A stretch of 64,000 bases of DNA, taken from positions 186,001 through 250,000 of the forward strand of contig VJWM01000223.1 of assembly GCA_010909165.1 (NCBI GenBank), read 5' to 3'. Shown here in pieces: positions 22,530 through 35,900 of this stretch. This stretch comes from Anthoceros angustus. Taxonomy: Eukaryota; Streptophyta; Anthocerotopsida; Anthocerotales; Anthocerotaceae. The position numbers were made by a program, and so were the translations under genes. The number at the start of each line of letters is the position of its first letter. The stretch's first letter is position 1. The notes under the pieces are model-generated. The model ran no database searches. It was not told the origin of the DNA and saw nothing but the letters and a program-made list of their open reading frames with translations.

Positions 22530-25500
22530 ATGAGGTTTTTGGCCTGGACGCCACTGCTTTCCGGCAGGGCTCGCCGCTGCATTGTGAGTTCGACTCCTCC
22601 TTTGCGGCCTCTGCTGGTGCCCTCCCTGCTCGTGTCAGGAGCAGATGCGGCAGCAGGCTGACGACACGTGGGATGACTAAGGTCTGTTTCGCAGGCCCAC
22701 CGATGGTTGGGAGCACAAGCCCTGAGGAATGGCACCGTCCGCCTGGCTTCCACGTCCTCGAATACGACGGTAGAGTCATCAGCTGATGTTTTCAGATTTG
22801 TGAACTTAGAAGGGTAAAACATTCTTTGAGCAGGCCGTTTGCCTCTCTTCAGGATTTACGAGCAAGACTGGTGGAGTTGATTCCCAAGGAACAGGTGATA
22901 CACACTTGTGGTTGGTACCGTAGGCACACGTGTGTGCACGTCTCTCGTATTCGTCAACAGACTGTGATTCTGCCTTTGCTGCTGCTGGTGGTGCTTATGG
23001 GCAGGAGAGACTGAAGAAACTGAAATCCCAGCATGGGAAGGTCTCCCTGGGCGAAACTACGGTGGATATGGTTGAGTACCTTGCTTCAGTCCCTCCACCC
23101 TCAGGACAAAGTTAAATAAGTTGTTTACTGAAATTGCATCATCCAAGGATCACATGGCAGGGTGCTTATCTGCTCTTGGTATTAAACGGGTCTTGTGTTT
23201 GTGTCTGCGTGGGGGCAGGCCATTGGTGGAATGCGTGGAATAAAAGGTATGCTGTGGGAGACGTCATTGCTTGATGCTGATGAGGTAAAAGATAGCTTTT
23301 GTAGGGATGTGGATGTTATCTGTGGTTTAAGTAATGAAGCATTTATGCTTGCACAAATTTTCTAGCTCCTGGACCTGTGATCGGTTTGGTGATGATGATA
23401 ATGATGAGGTTCTGATGTGCTATGTTGCTCTGCAAAAGGGTATTCGATTCAGGGGTCTCTCCATCCCCGAGTGCCAGAGTAAATTACCAGCTGCGACTAA
23501 AGGAGGCGAACCGTTGCCAGAGGGCCTCTTTTGGCTGCTTGTTACTGGAGAAGTAAGACCCTGCTCTGGCTTACTTTTACCGAAGTTTAACTTAGGAACG
23601 CTCCAAGGTTGCAATGTTTTAGAGGTTTATAATCCTTTGCAGGTCCCCAATGTGAAGCAGGTGCAAGCCTTGACCAAGGAATTCAAATCTCGTGCAAAGG
23701 TCCCTGGTACTTAGTAATTGTCAAGTGAATTCTGCTCATAGCTCCACATGGCTGAACACTGGTTCTATTGAATGAATGGCGGGCTAGAGGTTGCTACATT
23801 TGGCTTGTTGGACACTTTTAGGTCATGTTTTCGATGTCATCAAAGCACTCCCAAAATCTGCTCATCCAATGACTCAACTCACAGCTGGAATCATGGCCCT
23901 TCAGGTGAACCTGTGACCTTTCATAGCGATTGTTTCTGTTTGTGGCAATTTTGTCTTTGGCTGTTTATGTTACTTGGCACAAAGATTTGACGATGCACAA
24001 CTTTCGTATGCATGTGCTTGGTTGGAAGACGGAGAGCAAGTTCCACAAAGCTTATACCTCTGGCATCCACAAGAGCAAGTAAGACAGGGCTGGTAATGTG
24101 CTATTTCAGCTGCTTGCCCGCTCTGCGTGCTCCTTAGATTCTGTTATAATGGACGTTTCGCTATTTTCTCTTAGGTGTCTGGTCCTATGTTCTCAGATAC
24201 TGGGAGACAACGTATGAAGACTCTATGAACCTCATTGCACGCTTGCCAGAAGTTGCAGCTTACATCTACCGCAGGTGCTTCCATCACCTATGTTTTGGTT
24301 TTGTTTCAGGATGTGTAGTACTTCCTCAACCTGATGCTACCACCACGTTCTGTTATTGCTTTTAGCTTGCAGTCAAGGGCCAATCTTTCCATGTGAGAAC
24401 TGCTGTGCAGAACTTACAAAGGAGGAAAAGTCATTCCCGCTGACCCAAAGTTAGACTACGGGGCCAATTTCGCACACATGCTTGGTTACACGGATCCCAA
24501 AATGCACGAGTTGATGAGACTTTACCTGACGATTCACAGGTTTTCCACTTACGAGCATGTATCGTGCCTCCCCATTGTACCGTCATTCTCTTCAAATGAC
24601 CGTAGTAGTCAGCCATGGGCATGAAGTTTGTTACGATGCCTTGCCTGTTATTTGACACGTCGTGATATAATAGCCATTCTTCTTCATGTCCAGCGATCAT
24701 GAAGGCGGTAATGTGAGTGCGCACACTGTGAGGCTGGTATGTGTGCAATCGTCCCTTCTACACCCTGCAGTGTTAATGCTGTCATGAGAAGCAGTACAGG
24801 CATGTAGCTATTTCGGGCGCCAACTGTGACAGGTAGGAAGCGCTTTGTCAGATCCCTACCTCTCCGTTGCAGCTGGGATGAATGGGCTAGCAGGCCCCTT
24901 GCATGGGCTTGCCAACCAGGTGCTTTTGTTTGTCCTCGTACCACTCATCTGTCCTGACTTCGCTAATGTTTGGGCAGATACTAACATCGCCCATCCATCT
25001 TTTTCCTTCTGAGCAGGAAGTACTCCGCTGGATTTTGGATGTGGTTGGCGAGGTCGGTGCACAAGTAACCGAGGACCAACTGAAAGACTTCGTCTCGAAA
25101 ACCTTAAAATCTGGAAAGGTAAGGGAGCATCTTACGGTGGGCTACTGACCCCAGTCTTCCGACCTGGCTCGCTGTTTGGGAGGAAACTGACGTCCTGTCC
25201 ACTTCCCTGCATGTCTGGTAGGTTATCCCCGGATATGGACATGCTGTGCTGAGGAAAACAGATCCCAGATATACTTGTCAACGTGAGTTTGGCCTGAAAC
25301 ATCTGCCAAAGGACCCTTTGTTCCAGTTGGTATGACCTGCAACCCAGCTTGCTTGACGACGTTTATATAGACTCTGGAACGAGAGAAATGTATCCTTCGT
25401 GTCTAAATGCTTTTGTAATCAGGTATCGAAATTGTATAAAGTGGTTCCACCGATATTGCTCCAGCTCGGAAAGGTAATTTGAGAGCACTCACAAAAACAT

Positions 25501-26146
25501 GTATTCTTCTTGACGGGAATTCTGATTCTCATCCCGACACAATGTTTCCAGGTGAAAAACCCATGGCCGAATGTGGATGCGCACAGTGGTGTCTTGCTTC
25601 AATACTTCGGAATGAAAGAAGAAAAGTACGTGATTCCTTGCGAGCTCCCGGTGCTGCCATGCATGCTGATGACCTTGAATGTGTCCTGCGTATCTGTTTG
25701 TAATAGGTACTTTCGCATTTTTGGATGCTGGTATTTGTGTGTAACGTGAATGTGGCACCTTGCATCTTGTAGCTACTACACCGTCCTATTTGGAGTTTCT
25801 CGCACTATTGGCGTACTTTCACAGGTGATCTATACTAAGAGGTTGTTTAGCTTAACAGTAAACCAAAGAAAATAGGATTGTACCATTGTACAGCTTTCAT
25901 TTGCGAATATGATCATTGAATTTGCTGGTGCTTTTTATTAAAAACAATTTAAGTAATAAGTTATGAATAATATTAAATTATTGTTATTATTTTTATTAAT
26001 AAATACTTGATAATATGGTGATTCAGCTAATATGGGACCGCGCCTTGGGGCTTCCTATTGAGAGACCTAAAAGTATGACTATTGACTGGCTTGAGAAGTA
26101 TGCTAAAAAGGCTAAACCTAAGCCAACCAAAGCTAAAAAGAAGTGA
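22530..26146 (+). CDS. CS: Citrate synthase, mitochondrial
   Basis: This enzyme condenses oxaloacetate and acetyl-CoA to citrate in the TCA cycle. A basic, hydrophobic N-terminus ([16 protein letters not shown]...) is a mitochondrial transit peptide. The mature part follows in order through about 17 exons: [105 protein letters not shown]. It then has the first catalytic-region His ([10 protein letters not shown]), the second ([12 protein letters not shown]), [15 protein letters not shown] and the catalytic Asp ([11 protein letters not shown]). It ends with [17 protein letters not shown] and a Lys-rich tail. There is no C-terminal SKL-type signal, so it is not the peroxisomal isoform. All key residues are present. 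The last exon (from about 26028) follows an AT-rich intron and is itself AT-rich, unlike the rest of the gene. Confidence 0.95.
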
Positions 26147-26245
26147 AACAAGAGATGTGTCACTCACTACAACAGCTTGAATAGTTTTGATTGTTGGTAA
26201 GTAGCTTCCCAGGTCTAATTACCGATCTTGAAGCACTTGAAGACG

Positions 26246-27487
26246 GTTGTTATGTTTCAAGTATCTTATGTTACAATATGCAGGTGTAATCAAGAATGAG
26301 TATATACACAAGTATACTAACTTAGGTTATGTACTACGAGCTAGATGGACTCATAAATATGAGCATGTACAGAAGTGGAAGAGGATAGGCTTTCTATTTT
26401 ATTGTCTATACCCTTAAAGTGACATCTGATGAAATATCTAACTAATACAAGTTTCTTAATAGAATACTTTTTAACTTATGCGATCCATATTTTGATTCAA
26501 AAATATTATATATGTTCTCTAAACATGATTAATTTTATGAAAAAAAAATACAGGTCTAGCTCGTCTTTTTTCTCTTTGTTACTTAGGTATTCGAAAAGTT
26601 TCCTTCAGTTTCTATACTTTAATGAGGCTATTAAAAATATCTTATTTCCAAGGTCTGAATTTTTGAGATCCTTGGGTTTGGCTTGTTAGTCTTAGCATAT
26701 GTAACCCTTGAAGCCTAAGTAGTTTTTGCAGCCCAATCGGTTAACACTAAAAACCCTTGCAACCATTATTACAATTTTTCGGGAAGAACCAGATTGGAGC
26801 ATAATCTCTCGTCTTCGGCTTCAACCTAGCACTACATATGTTATTCAAGCCTCTGGCTGCAAAAACAGCACATACCTAACGGGCTCCTAGAATTTGTGAC
26901 AAAAATAGGGCAAAAAGAAACTAACATGCTTAAACAGCAAACTCAAGCACAAACTTGAAGTGTTATGCTATTACAATTCGCGTTCAGAGAATAAGTGTAA
27001 CGACTACTTGTCTTCTCATCAATTGAATGCATGCTCTTTGTGGTCGATTTTCAACAAGCAAGCCTCGGCATTTTCACCAAGCAGCATATGACGCACATCA
27101 AACTTTGTGTTTGATTCAACAACATGTGAAGACTGTGTAATATTTTACTCGTTCAACCTTAAAAAGCCAAGTTAACCCTGGGCTAGTGCTCGCCAAAACA
27201 AAAGCAAAAAAATAATATTTTTTACCCGCTCATTCTTAAAAAGCTCAGTTAACCCTGATTAGCTCCCCGCGGATGAGGGGCGCGCTAGTTTCCCTTTCAA
27301 GAGACTGTAAAGCGCGACATCTTCGTTTAATTCAGTTCAGTCATCTAGGTAGGAGTTCAGTGACAAAGTTGTTACGTTTACTTACTTACAATATAGGCTA
27401 TGATTTGCTAAAAGTTGGCCTCTACTTTGTTCAAAGCTGTTATGTAGAGGTTGCCGGCGAGATTTAGTCTCATTTGTAGCCCATCAA
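26246..27487 (+). repeat. 1.24 kb direct repeat, copy A
   Basis: The unit starts GTTGTTATGTTTCAAGTATC and ends GTAGCCCATCAA. It is AT-rich, with no gene recognised. It repeats directly as copy B at 27488-28689, with no sequence between the copies. Related but much more diverged sequence (GACAAAGTTGT..., AGGTTGCCG) occurs at about 30820-31090. The unit is probably part of a larger decayed transposable element. Confidence 0.9.
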
Positions 27488-28689
27488 GTTGTTATGTTTC
27501 AAGTATCTTATGTTACAATATGCGGTGTAATCAAGAATGAGTATATACACAAGTATACTAACTTAGGTTATGTACTACGAGCTAGATGGACTCATAAATA
27601 TGAGCATGTCAGTGGAAGAGGATAGGCTTTCTATTTTATTGTCTATACCCTTAAAGTGACATCGATGAAATATCTAACTAATACAAGTTTCTTAATAGAA
27701 TACTTTTTAACTTATCGATCCATATTTTGATTCAAAAATATTATATATGTTCTCTAAACATGATTAATTTTATGAAAAAAATACAGGTCTAGCTCGTCTT
27801 TTTTCTCTTTGTTACTTAGGTATTGAAAAGTTTCCTTGATTTCTATACTTTAATGAGGCTATTAAAATATCTTATTTCCAAGGTCCTGAATTTTGAGATC
27901 CTTGGGTTTGGCTTATTAGTCTTAGCATATGTAACCCTTGAAGCCTAAGTAGTTTTGCAGCCCAATCGGTTAACACTAAAACCCTTGCAACCATTATTAC
28001 AATTTTTCGGAAGAACCAGTTGGAGCATAATCTCTCTCTTGCTTCAACCTAGCACTACATATGTTATTCAAGCCTCGCTGCAAAAAGCACATACCTAACG
28101 GGCTCCTAGAATTTGTGACAAAAATAGGGCAAAAAGAAACTAACATGCTTAAACAAACTCAAGCACAAACTTGAAGTGTTATGCTATTACAATTCGCGTT
28201 CGAGAATAAATTATACTACTTGTCTTCTCATCAATTGAATGCATGCTCTTTGTGGTCGATTTTCAACAAGCAAGCCTCGGCATTTTCACCAAGCAGCATA
28301 TGACGCACATCAAACTTTGTGTTTGATTCAACAACATGTGAAGACTGTGTAATATTTTACTCGTTCAACCTTAAAAAGCCAAGTTAACCACAGGCTAGTG
28401 CTGCAAAACAAAAGCAAAAAATAATATTTTTACCGCTCATTCTTAAAAGCTCGATTAACCACGATTAGCTCCCATGGATGAGGCGCTAGTTTTCAAGAGC
28501 TGTAAGCGCGACATCTTCGTTTAATTCAGTTCAGTCATCTAGGTAGGAGTTCAGTGACAAAGTTGTTACGTTTACTTACTTACAATATAGGCTATGATTT
28601 GCTAAAAGTTGGCCTCTACTTTGTTCAAAGCTGTTATGTAGAGGTTGCCGGCGAGATTTAGTCTCATTTGTAGCCCATCAAGTTGTTAT
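27488..28689 (+). repeat. 1.20 kb direct repeat, copy B (indel-ridden)
   Basis: This copy of 26246-27487 is about 40 bp shorter. The loss is spread over more than a dozen small deletions of one to a few bases, while long stretches, including the last 180 bp, look identical. Substitutions are rare. The pattern suggests uncorrected long-read sequence, as discussed in the findings. Confidence 0.9.
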
Positions 28690-31600
28690 CAGCGTTTACC
28701 CACTCCCCAAAGTGGCGGTTAGGGCCGCAAGGATTGCTACTTAAGGTAGCAAGTACGGGCCTAGCCACCTATCTCTATTACAAGACTGATGCATTCAAGG
28801 ACATCCCAAGCTAAATAGAAATAATGCGATTGGAGAAAATAGTGAGGGGAATGAATGAAATCATTAATAAACCGAATTAGGCAAAATTAAAAGAAAGGAG
28901 GTAACTAAACATAAGATTTCATATGAATAGGAATAGTCTTTGACATACGCAATTATTTAAAATGATTTTTCATTTTTTATGTAATAATACGAATATGATT
29001 TTGTTGGCAAGAAAGAAACTAAAAGCTTGAAAATCATGTGCGTATGGTTGATATCAGGAAAATATATATTTCAAAATCAAAAATAACTTCTGCCGAATGG
29101 CACTTACCCAGGACGGATATCCCAATAGGTGGCAAGTATCAAATCATCTAAGGAAGATTTCACCGAGAATATGGAACAAGGATCGAGAACTTCTCTTGGT
29201 TGGGTGAGAGGCATACAACCCTCGGGATGGGACACACCTGAGGTGAAGGACCTTCGCACGCCACCCGACGAGCTATGGGGGTGCAAGAAGGAGCAAGGAA
29301 ATGAGAAGAAGCAGAATCAGCACACACTACCCATGCGCCCTCATCATCGTAACTCGATGCATGTTCATTCCGATTTTTGTGCGTGCTCACTTTGGTCTTC
29401 TGTATCATATGTGTGCTTGCATCATTGCTAGTTTGATTATCTTGGTATAGTGCACCCAGGAATTTGGAAACGACTTCGTTGTCCATTATATTTTTTCCAT
29501 CCTCCTCGAGCTGTTGAATGCATCTATACATCATCTGCATCGCTCCTCTCTATAACGCTTAAACTTTGATGAGTGAGCGGATCTTGTCCGTGCTCTTGGT
29601 TGGAACTCATTCTCCAAAATAGTAAAAGAATGTTGTTACAGAATCGGCAACAACGGAAGTGGACAGCATAAGTGACACTCCTACCGTAGCTGCTGCAAAC
29701 TCTAAATTTGTTAAAGTCATTGAGGTGGGCTCATTGGATCTGTCCATGTTGTTGTTGTACGAGCCTTCACTATTGATGCCAAGTAGCAGATTGGGTGTTA
29801 GGTTTACGGTTTAAGGTGTTGGCTATAGCAGCAACAAATGCTCGATATGATGCTACCACCATAGGCAACTCATATACCTATTGAATTCTAAAGACATCAA
29901 ATGCTCAAATGCACACTACATTGTAAAAGAATTTTAAGTAAGATACTTTTAGATTAAATCTTACAAGAATACAACAGAAGTCACTCTTGAAAAAGAATTA
30001 GTAAAGGAGCGAGAAGAATTTCATCAGTACCAGAAAAAGTTTAGAAGACAAGTTTTAGAATATCGAAAATAAGAACTACTCGTTGAACAAAACGTTGAAA
30101 GGATAATGGAAGAGCAAAAAGTAATGAATCTTTCTTCGAGGTCCAATTTACGGAGCAAGGGAAAAAGCCATGTAGATAACCTAATTGTATGTTCTCTAGC
30201 TGGGCCGAAATAATACTATTAGACACATCGACAACAAAAGTAAGTTTCTCAATGCGCTGCATTAAAGAAGGTTAAAACATGCAAAGGATTGTGAATAAGA
30301 TCAGCATCTACCAACCTCTAAATCTGATACAATGTAGCCAATTTCAACTACATAATAAAATTGAGTCCATACTTGAGTCGCATCTATGAGACAATGTTTC
30401 CTTATAAACCTTGAAGCCTCTAACCATCAAGGCTCCAGGATGTCCATTGAACTTCGGAATCCTTAAATAGGAGGACTCTTCCTCCATTATCAAAATCTTT
30501 GGTATCCCGTAAGGTGAGAGATAGATAGATAGATTATTTTATTATGAGAGCGGATGTTAAGTCTATCAGTATCCAACACTTATCTAACTTTAGAGAGAAG
30601 GGTGGCCCCTAAGGGTAGTGGTGCTATCGTTGTTAAGAACAGTCTTGATAGCAATAAGCATGCTAGGAAAGAGCTTTTGACAAATACGCGTTTAGAGAGT
30701 TGGCTGATATTTAACAATGATCCCTCTTCTTATCAACCAAATACATCTTTAGTTTGGCTCTATGTGGATTAAGCTCAGCAAGTCAAGCAACATGTGAAGC
30801 ATGTCATCCAAGCTAGGAATTCATCGACAAAGTTGTCGCAATTTCTTGCTTACATCGAAGCCTAAGATTTACTACAAGCAGCTTCTAGCTTGTTTAAAGC
30901 GGTTATTCAAAGGTTGCCGTGGCTATTGTATTTACTCCCATCTATATAGCCCCCAAAGTTGTCGCAAGTGTTGAGAAACTTCCCATAGCAGCCGTTAGCA
31001 CTGCAAGGATTGCCAAGTAAGGCAATAAGTACAACGTGGTAAGCTATATCTATCACAAGATTGATGCATACATGGACAACCCTAGTACATGACATGAACA
31101 ATTATATAATCACCACGACAATTAACAAATCCAGCATGAGGATTGAATGAGTTCATGAGTGACAACTATGTCATGAGATGGAAGGTGCAGAAATGAAGTA
31201 AGTACCACCTAAACATATATTGTACTTGAAAGCATAAAATAAAGAAATAAAAATGGAGTTTTTAAGACCCAGACCAGTATGTATAAGTAACATTTATTTT
31301 CTAAGTACTAAAAGTTCTATAACTAAACAAAGATCTTCCAAAGCGATTTATTATCCATTTCCTACCACCCTCAAGGTATATGTATGTACTACACGAAAGC
31401 TAGTTAGAAAACAAATGTACACTCATAAAGTCATTGTCCATCGGATTTACATGATTCATAACCAAATACCACTCGGAAATAGATGGTTGTGAAATGCTCT
31501 CGTGTTTGGATTGTGTACGCATGGGTCAGTATACTACACAAGACACGTTCAAGCTTTCATAAGAGAAAATGATGAGTACACTCAAAGGAGAGGCTCATGC

Positions 31601-32944
31601 TAGGACGAAGGCTCATACTTCGAAGACTTAATTGGGTGGGCGCTCATCTGCAATTCTAAGCAACGATGAACAAGATTTATCAGCCTCAGCGGGGTTGCAA
31701 ATTTGTGCTCAGCAATGCTCCTTATTGTTTTGCTGGGGCTGATGATATCTGCATATCAGGGAAACTGGACAATAGTGATTTCTGAATAGTAGACAGCTAT
31801 TAGAACATATGTGCAATCAAGGCATGGCAGCAATCGGCAGCAGGCTGTTAGCCAGCAAGCAAAACAACAGTAAACGAGGCAGGCAACCAAAACACCATCA
31901 AACAACTGTGAGATTGTACACCTGGAGCCAGGTTGCTGTACATGGCTTATTCGTTTCATTATCAGTCCCCATTCTAATACTGTGGGGCACAATTCCATAG
32001 ATTACATTTTGCAGGGTGCCAAGGAACACTTCCATTCAGAGCCCTCCGCTTCATATATGCTGCCTCTTTTCCTCGGAGGCACCCTTCCCCATGTAGCCTA
32101 CTCAGCCACGCAGAAAATGTCTCCCTTACACAAATTCAGGTTTCCGCTTAGGGAAGTTTGCTTCTTTTTCCCCAAATCGGATTCCAGGCTCCGGCAAGGA
32201 GCAGGCGGCGAAATACTCTGACCATTGAAAAATGGACCAACCAACCAGAGCGGACATGGAAGACTCGGACCATCTTTCGGCAGCTTCGACGGCGAGGCTG
32301 TAAAACGTATCTAAATACCAACTGCAATGGTGTAGGCGGAAGTGAAGCGAACACGGAGGAATCGCTGGGAGAAACCAAAAAAATTAAAATGGTGAAAAAT
32401 ATGAACTTGGGTGGCCGTGAAGTATGTGAAGGTAGCGGCTAGCGGGGCCGGCCAGCTTATTACGCTAGGCTAGGCTTGGCTAGGCCAGGCTCGGCTAGGC
32501 TAGGCCAGCAGGGGAGAAGCAGTAGCGCTTCTTGGGATGAAGAGCAGGAGAAGGCGAGGCTCGCTTGGTGGCACGCATCACAGCTCTATCTCCACAGCCA
32601 CGGCCGCCTCTGTGTCGCCGACGTCCTCGCCGTTGGTGGCTGTGGACTAGGAGGTTGGAGTCACTTCATCCTCCTCCTCCACATCCTCCTCCATCTTTAT
32701 TCCTCTTCCTCCCTTCCTCCTTCCCTTCCCGCTCCTCTACTTGTCCCCGCTGTCTCGTGACGCTACGCCACTCCTGAGTTTCTGCTGTGCTGCATTGGCC
32801 CCTCTGCTAGAGTGAGATACCCAGGAACATCTTGAAATTCAGGCTGGAATTCTCTCAGAGGATGGGGCAAGTAAAACCCTAGCGCACCCTCCCCTCCCCC
32901 GTCCTCCTCTCCCGTCCCGTGCCGTCCCGTCCTGAGCGCACGCT
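28690..32944. other. AT-rich gene-poor region
   Basis: No gene is supported. An open frame on the reverse strand at 29160-29540 (starting MQMMYRCIQQLEED) has no domain I can name and may be transposon debris. The block 30800-31100 is a remote relative of 28520-28870. A run of GGCTAGGC-type units lies at 32463-32510, and a TCC-rich pyrimidine tract at 32665-32740 precedes the next gene and may belong to its promoter or 5' leader. Confidence 0.6.
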
Positions 32945-35900
32945 ATGGACACGGTTGTGTCGCTGGGACACGGGGCTGCCATCTCCATCCAGGGGCAGCC
33001 TAGCAGAAAGGAATGGAGAGCTGTAACCGAGAACTCGGGACGGGACAGATTGGTTGCAGATAATCACAGCAGCCAGGCCAAAATCGGCACAGCTCCTCGG
33101 TTACGCACTAACCCTGGCGCCTCCCGCCGAAGCAGTAGAAACGGTAGACTGTTCAATTCTGGTGGCAGCGGCCATTCCAGTGACTCAGACCATCAACCAG
33201 ATGACGCTGGAGCCGCTCACTTGATGGCGGCTGCAGTTCCCCCGCAGGAATTGATTCCTCACAGCATGGGAGGGAATGAAGCCGTTCTTTATGAAAAGGT
33301 AGGCTATCGTATCGTGCCACCGGACCCTCTTTGCCGTAGCCAGGGGTGATGACAAGAAACCAGACTTCTGCCACTGCTGTCATCTGCTTGTCCTGTGGAT
33401 TTGGCGCTCATGTGCTCACTCCTGGCAGACGTAGATTAACACAAAACTTGTGACAGAACAGAATATTAAAACTTGCTCATAAGGTGGTCTGTTGCACTTC
33501 ATTTCACAGCTGACATTCTTGTAGCAAAGCTGTCTGTTTGCTCAGGCTTCAGCCCAATCTGCTGCAATGCGCTTACCATCCTTTCTATTTTTGTGCCTGA
33601 GCAGTATCTCGGCTTTTGCTTGTTCAGATGCAGCTGGTTCAGCAGCAAAATGACCAATTCCGTCCTTCATTAAGCATGGCAATGGATTCAGCAGCAGACA
33701 GTCAGGGTGATGCTTTGGACAAACATATTCTGGAGGTATCCCGACAGAGAGAACAGCTCCAATCTGCAGAAGTGGAGCTGCGGGCAAGGAAGATTGCACG
33801 TGCTGAGATTGTACGCATGCAGGCTGATTTTGACGAGAGATCCAAGCAGCATTCGGATTTTGTTGCAGATCTGCAGGTGGATGTCCTCCGTGTTCTGGAA
33901 TTTGGCAAGTTTTTGCACTTAGGGATGTCATGAGTAGGTCTCTCTTCCACCATGGGAAATCCCTGGGATGCTTATCAGGCAATGCGCAGGACCAACTCCA
34001 CAATCGGGATGAACAAATCCATCAATTAGAGCAACAGCTGGAAGAGAGAGAGAGACAACTGCGTGCCAATCAAATGGAAGCTAACGAAGCAGTGAGTCAG
34101 GTTGCACTCCAACTAGTGTTCCTCTTAGCAAGTGACAAGTGTTCTCAGGTTTGAGTGTTCATGCTCTTGTTCCTTCCATTGGCACTCAGGTCTGGGCAAA
34201 AGACGGTCTTCTACAACAGCAGACAAATGAGTTGACCTCAATACGGTATAGTTTTTGCTTTGCTCAGACTGTGTCTTCAGTTGAATGAGATTCAGTCCTT
34301 CCACTCAATTCAAATTGTGGTGGTCAAGTTTTCCCATTGTGCTTTGCTTGTCCATCCTTTGGTGCCGAGCTGCAAATAGGTAGCCTCACACGTGCATTTG
34401 GTTGATATGGCAGTCGAGAGCGTGACAATGCGGTGGCTGAGCACAAAGCTGTGGCTCAACAATTTGATGAAGAAAGGGCAGACCTTGTATCTCAACTTGA
34501 GGAGTTGAAGGAGCAGCTTCGACAGAAGGAACGTCATAGCCGGGAGGTTGAAGAGCAGGTTCTCCTTGAACTCACATCTTGTTGTCATTCTAGTTTAGGT
34601 TGGAGGGATGAGAGTTGGTTTGGTCAAGGACCATCGCAAAACCTCTTGAAATACTTTGCAATGATCGTTGCAGCATCAAAATGCACAGGAGGTTTTGGCT
34701 TATAAGGATGAACAGCTCAGAGAAGCACAGGCATGGATACGTCAAGCTCAAGACCTGGAGGCGTATCACGTAAATGCCAATGGTACTCTGCTTGCAGAGC
34801 TTAGAGATCGAACTGATCAACTCAACAACCTGTGGCTAATAAATCAGCGGCAGGTGGGCTCTATCAAGCACTTTTGGCTACAAAAGATACCAATCCCTTT
34901 GGTAGAATGGTTGTACAGGGTAGATAAGAGTATGATGTAAGATGTATGCATTATTGTTCTGACTAACATGGCGTCTCTGATGTACTCAGCTGGCGGATGC
35001 CGAAAGGTATCACACTCAAACAATCCAGAAGTTGCAACTGGAGATTTCTGAAGCCAGAGAGCAGAATCGGGTTCTGAAGGGCTCTAGTGTCTCTGACCAG
35101 ACTGATACAGAAGGTAGTAGATCAGGAGAAGGAGACAGCAGAGCCCGGGCTCATTCTGATGCTACTATGGATGGAGGTGGAAAAAACAGCAAGGGTCTAG
35201 GTTCTAGGGGCAAGTCAAGCAGTCATCACAGTGGATCTGTGGAGGGGGTTCAGAATGTTTTGGAGGCATTACCAAAGGTAAAGACCAAGTTATTGCTTGG
35301 CTCCTGCTGTGCCATGACGTGCTTCCGAAGTTTTGCATATGACTGTGTCAATACCAGACAAGAACTTCTTTACATCCCTGCCGAGTGCTTTTTCCTGTAG
35401 CCACTGGCTGCAGTAGTTAGGCATAAGTACAGCTACAGTCGTAATTTCTGATTTTGCATTGTTGTTGTCCTCGCTTTCCACTATGGGATCCTCCAAGCAA
35501 GGCACCTGACCACAATTAACTCTTCTCCTTAATGCCCGTGTCCAGGTTGAAATTCCAGCAGGACAGGCTCTTCCTGCAGCCCAGATATTAAGTATCAACC
35601 CAGGTTTTCCTCCATCAGGTCCTGTGGCAATGCATCAATTTGGCATTCATCAGCAAGCTGTTGCCCCAACTTTGCAACCCTCTCCTCTACAGATTACTCC
35701 AGTCATTGGACAATTGCAGCCTATTCCGGTTGTGTTGCCTCCTAAGCAGCCTCTTACGCCAGCTCACCAGCAGCAGGTATGGACAGCTATGGATCTTCAT
35801 GCATCCATGCACTAACCATATTCGGTCTAGCTGGAGTTGAAGACGGTATGTATGTGGCAGGTAATTCTGACTCAGCATCACCAGCCACAGCAGCAGCCAG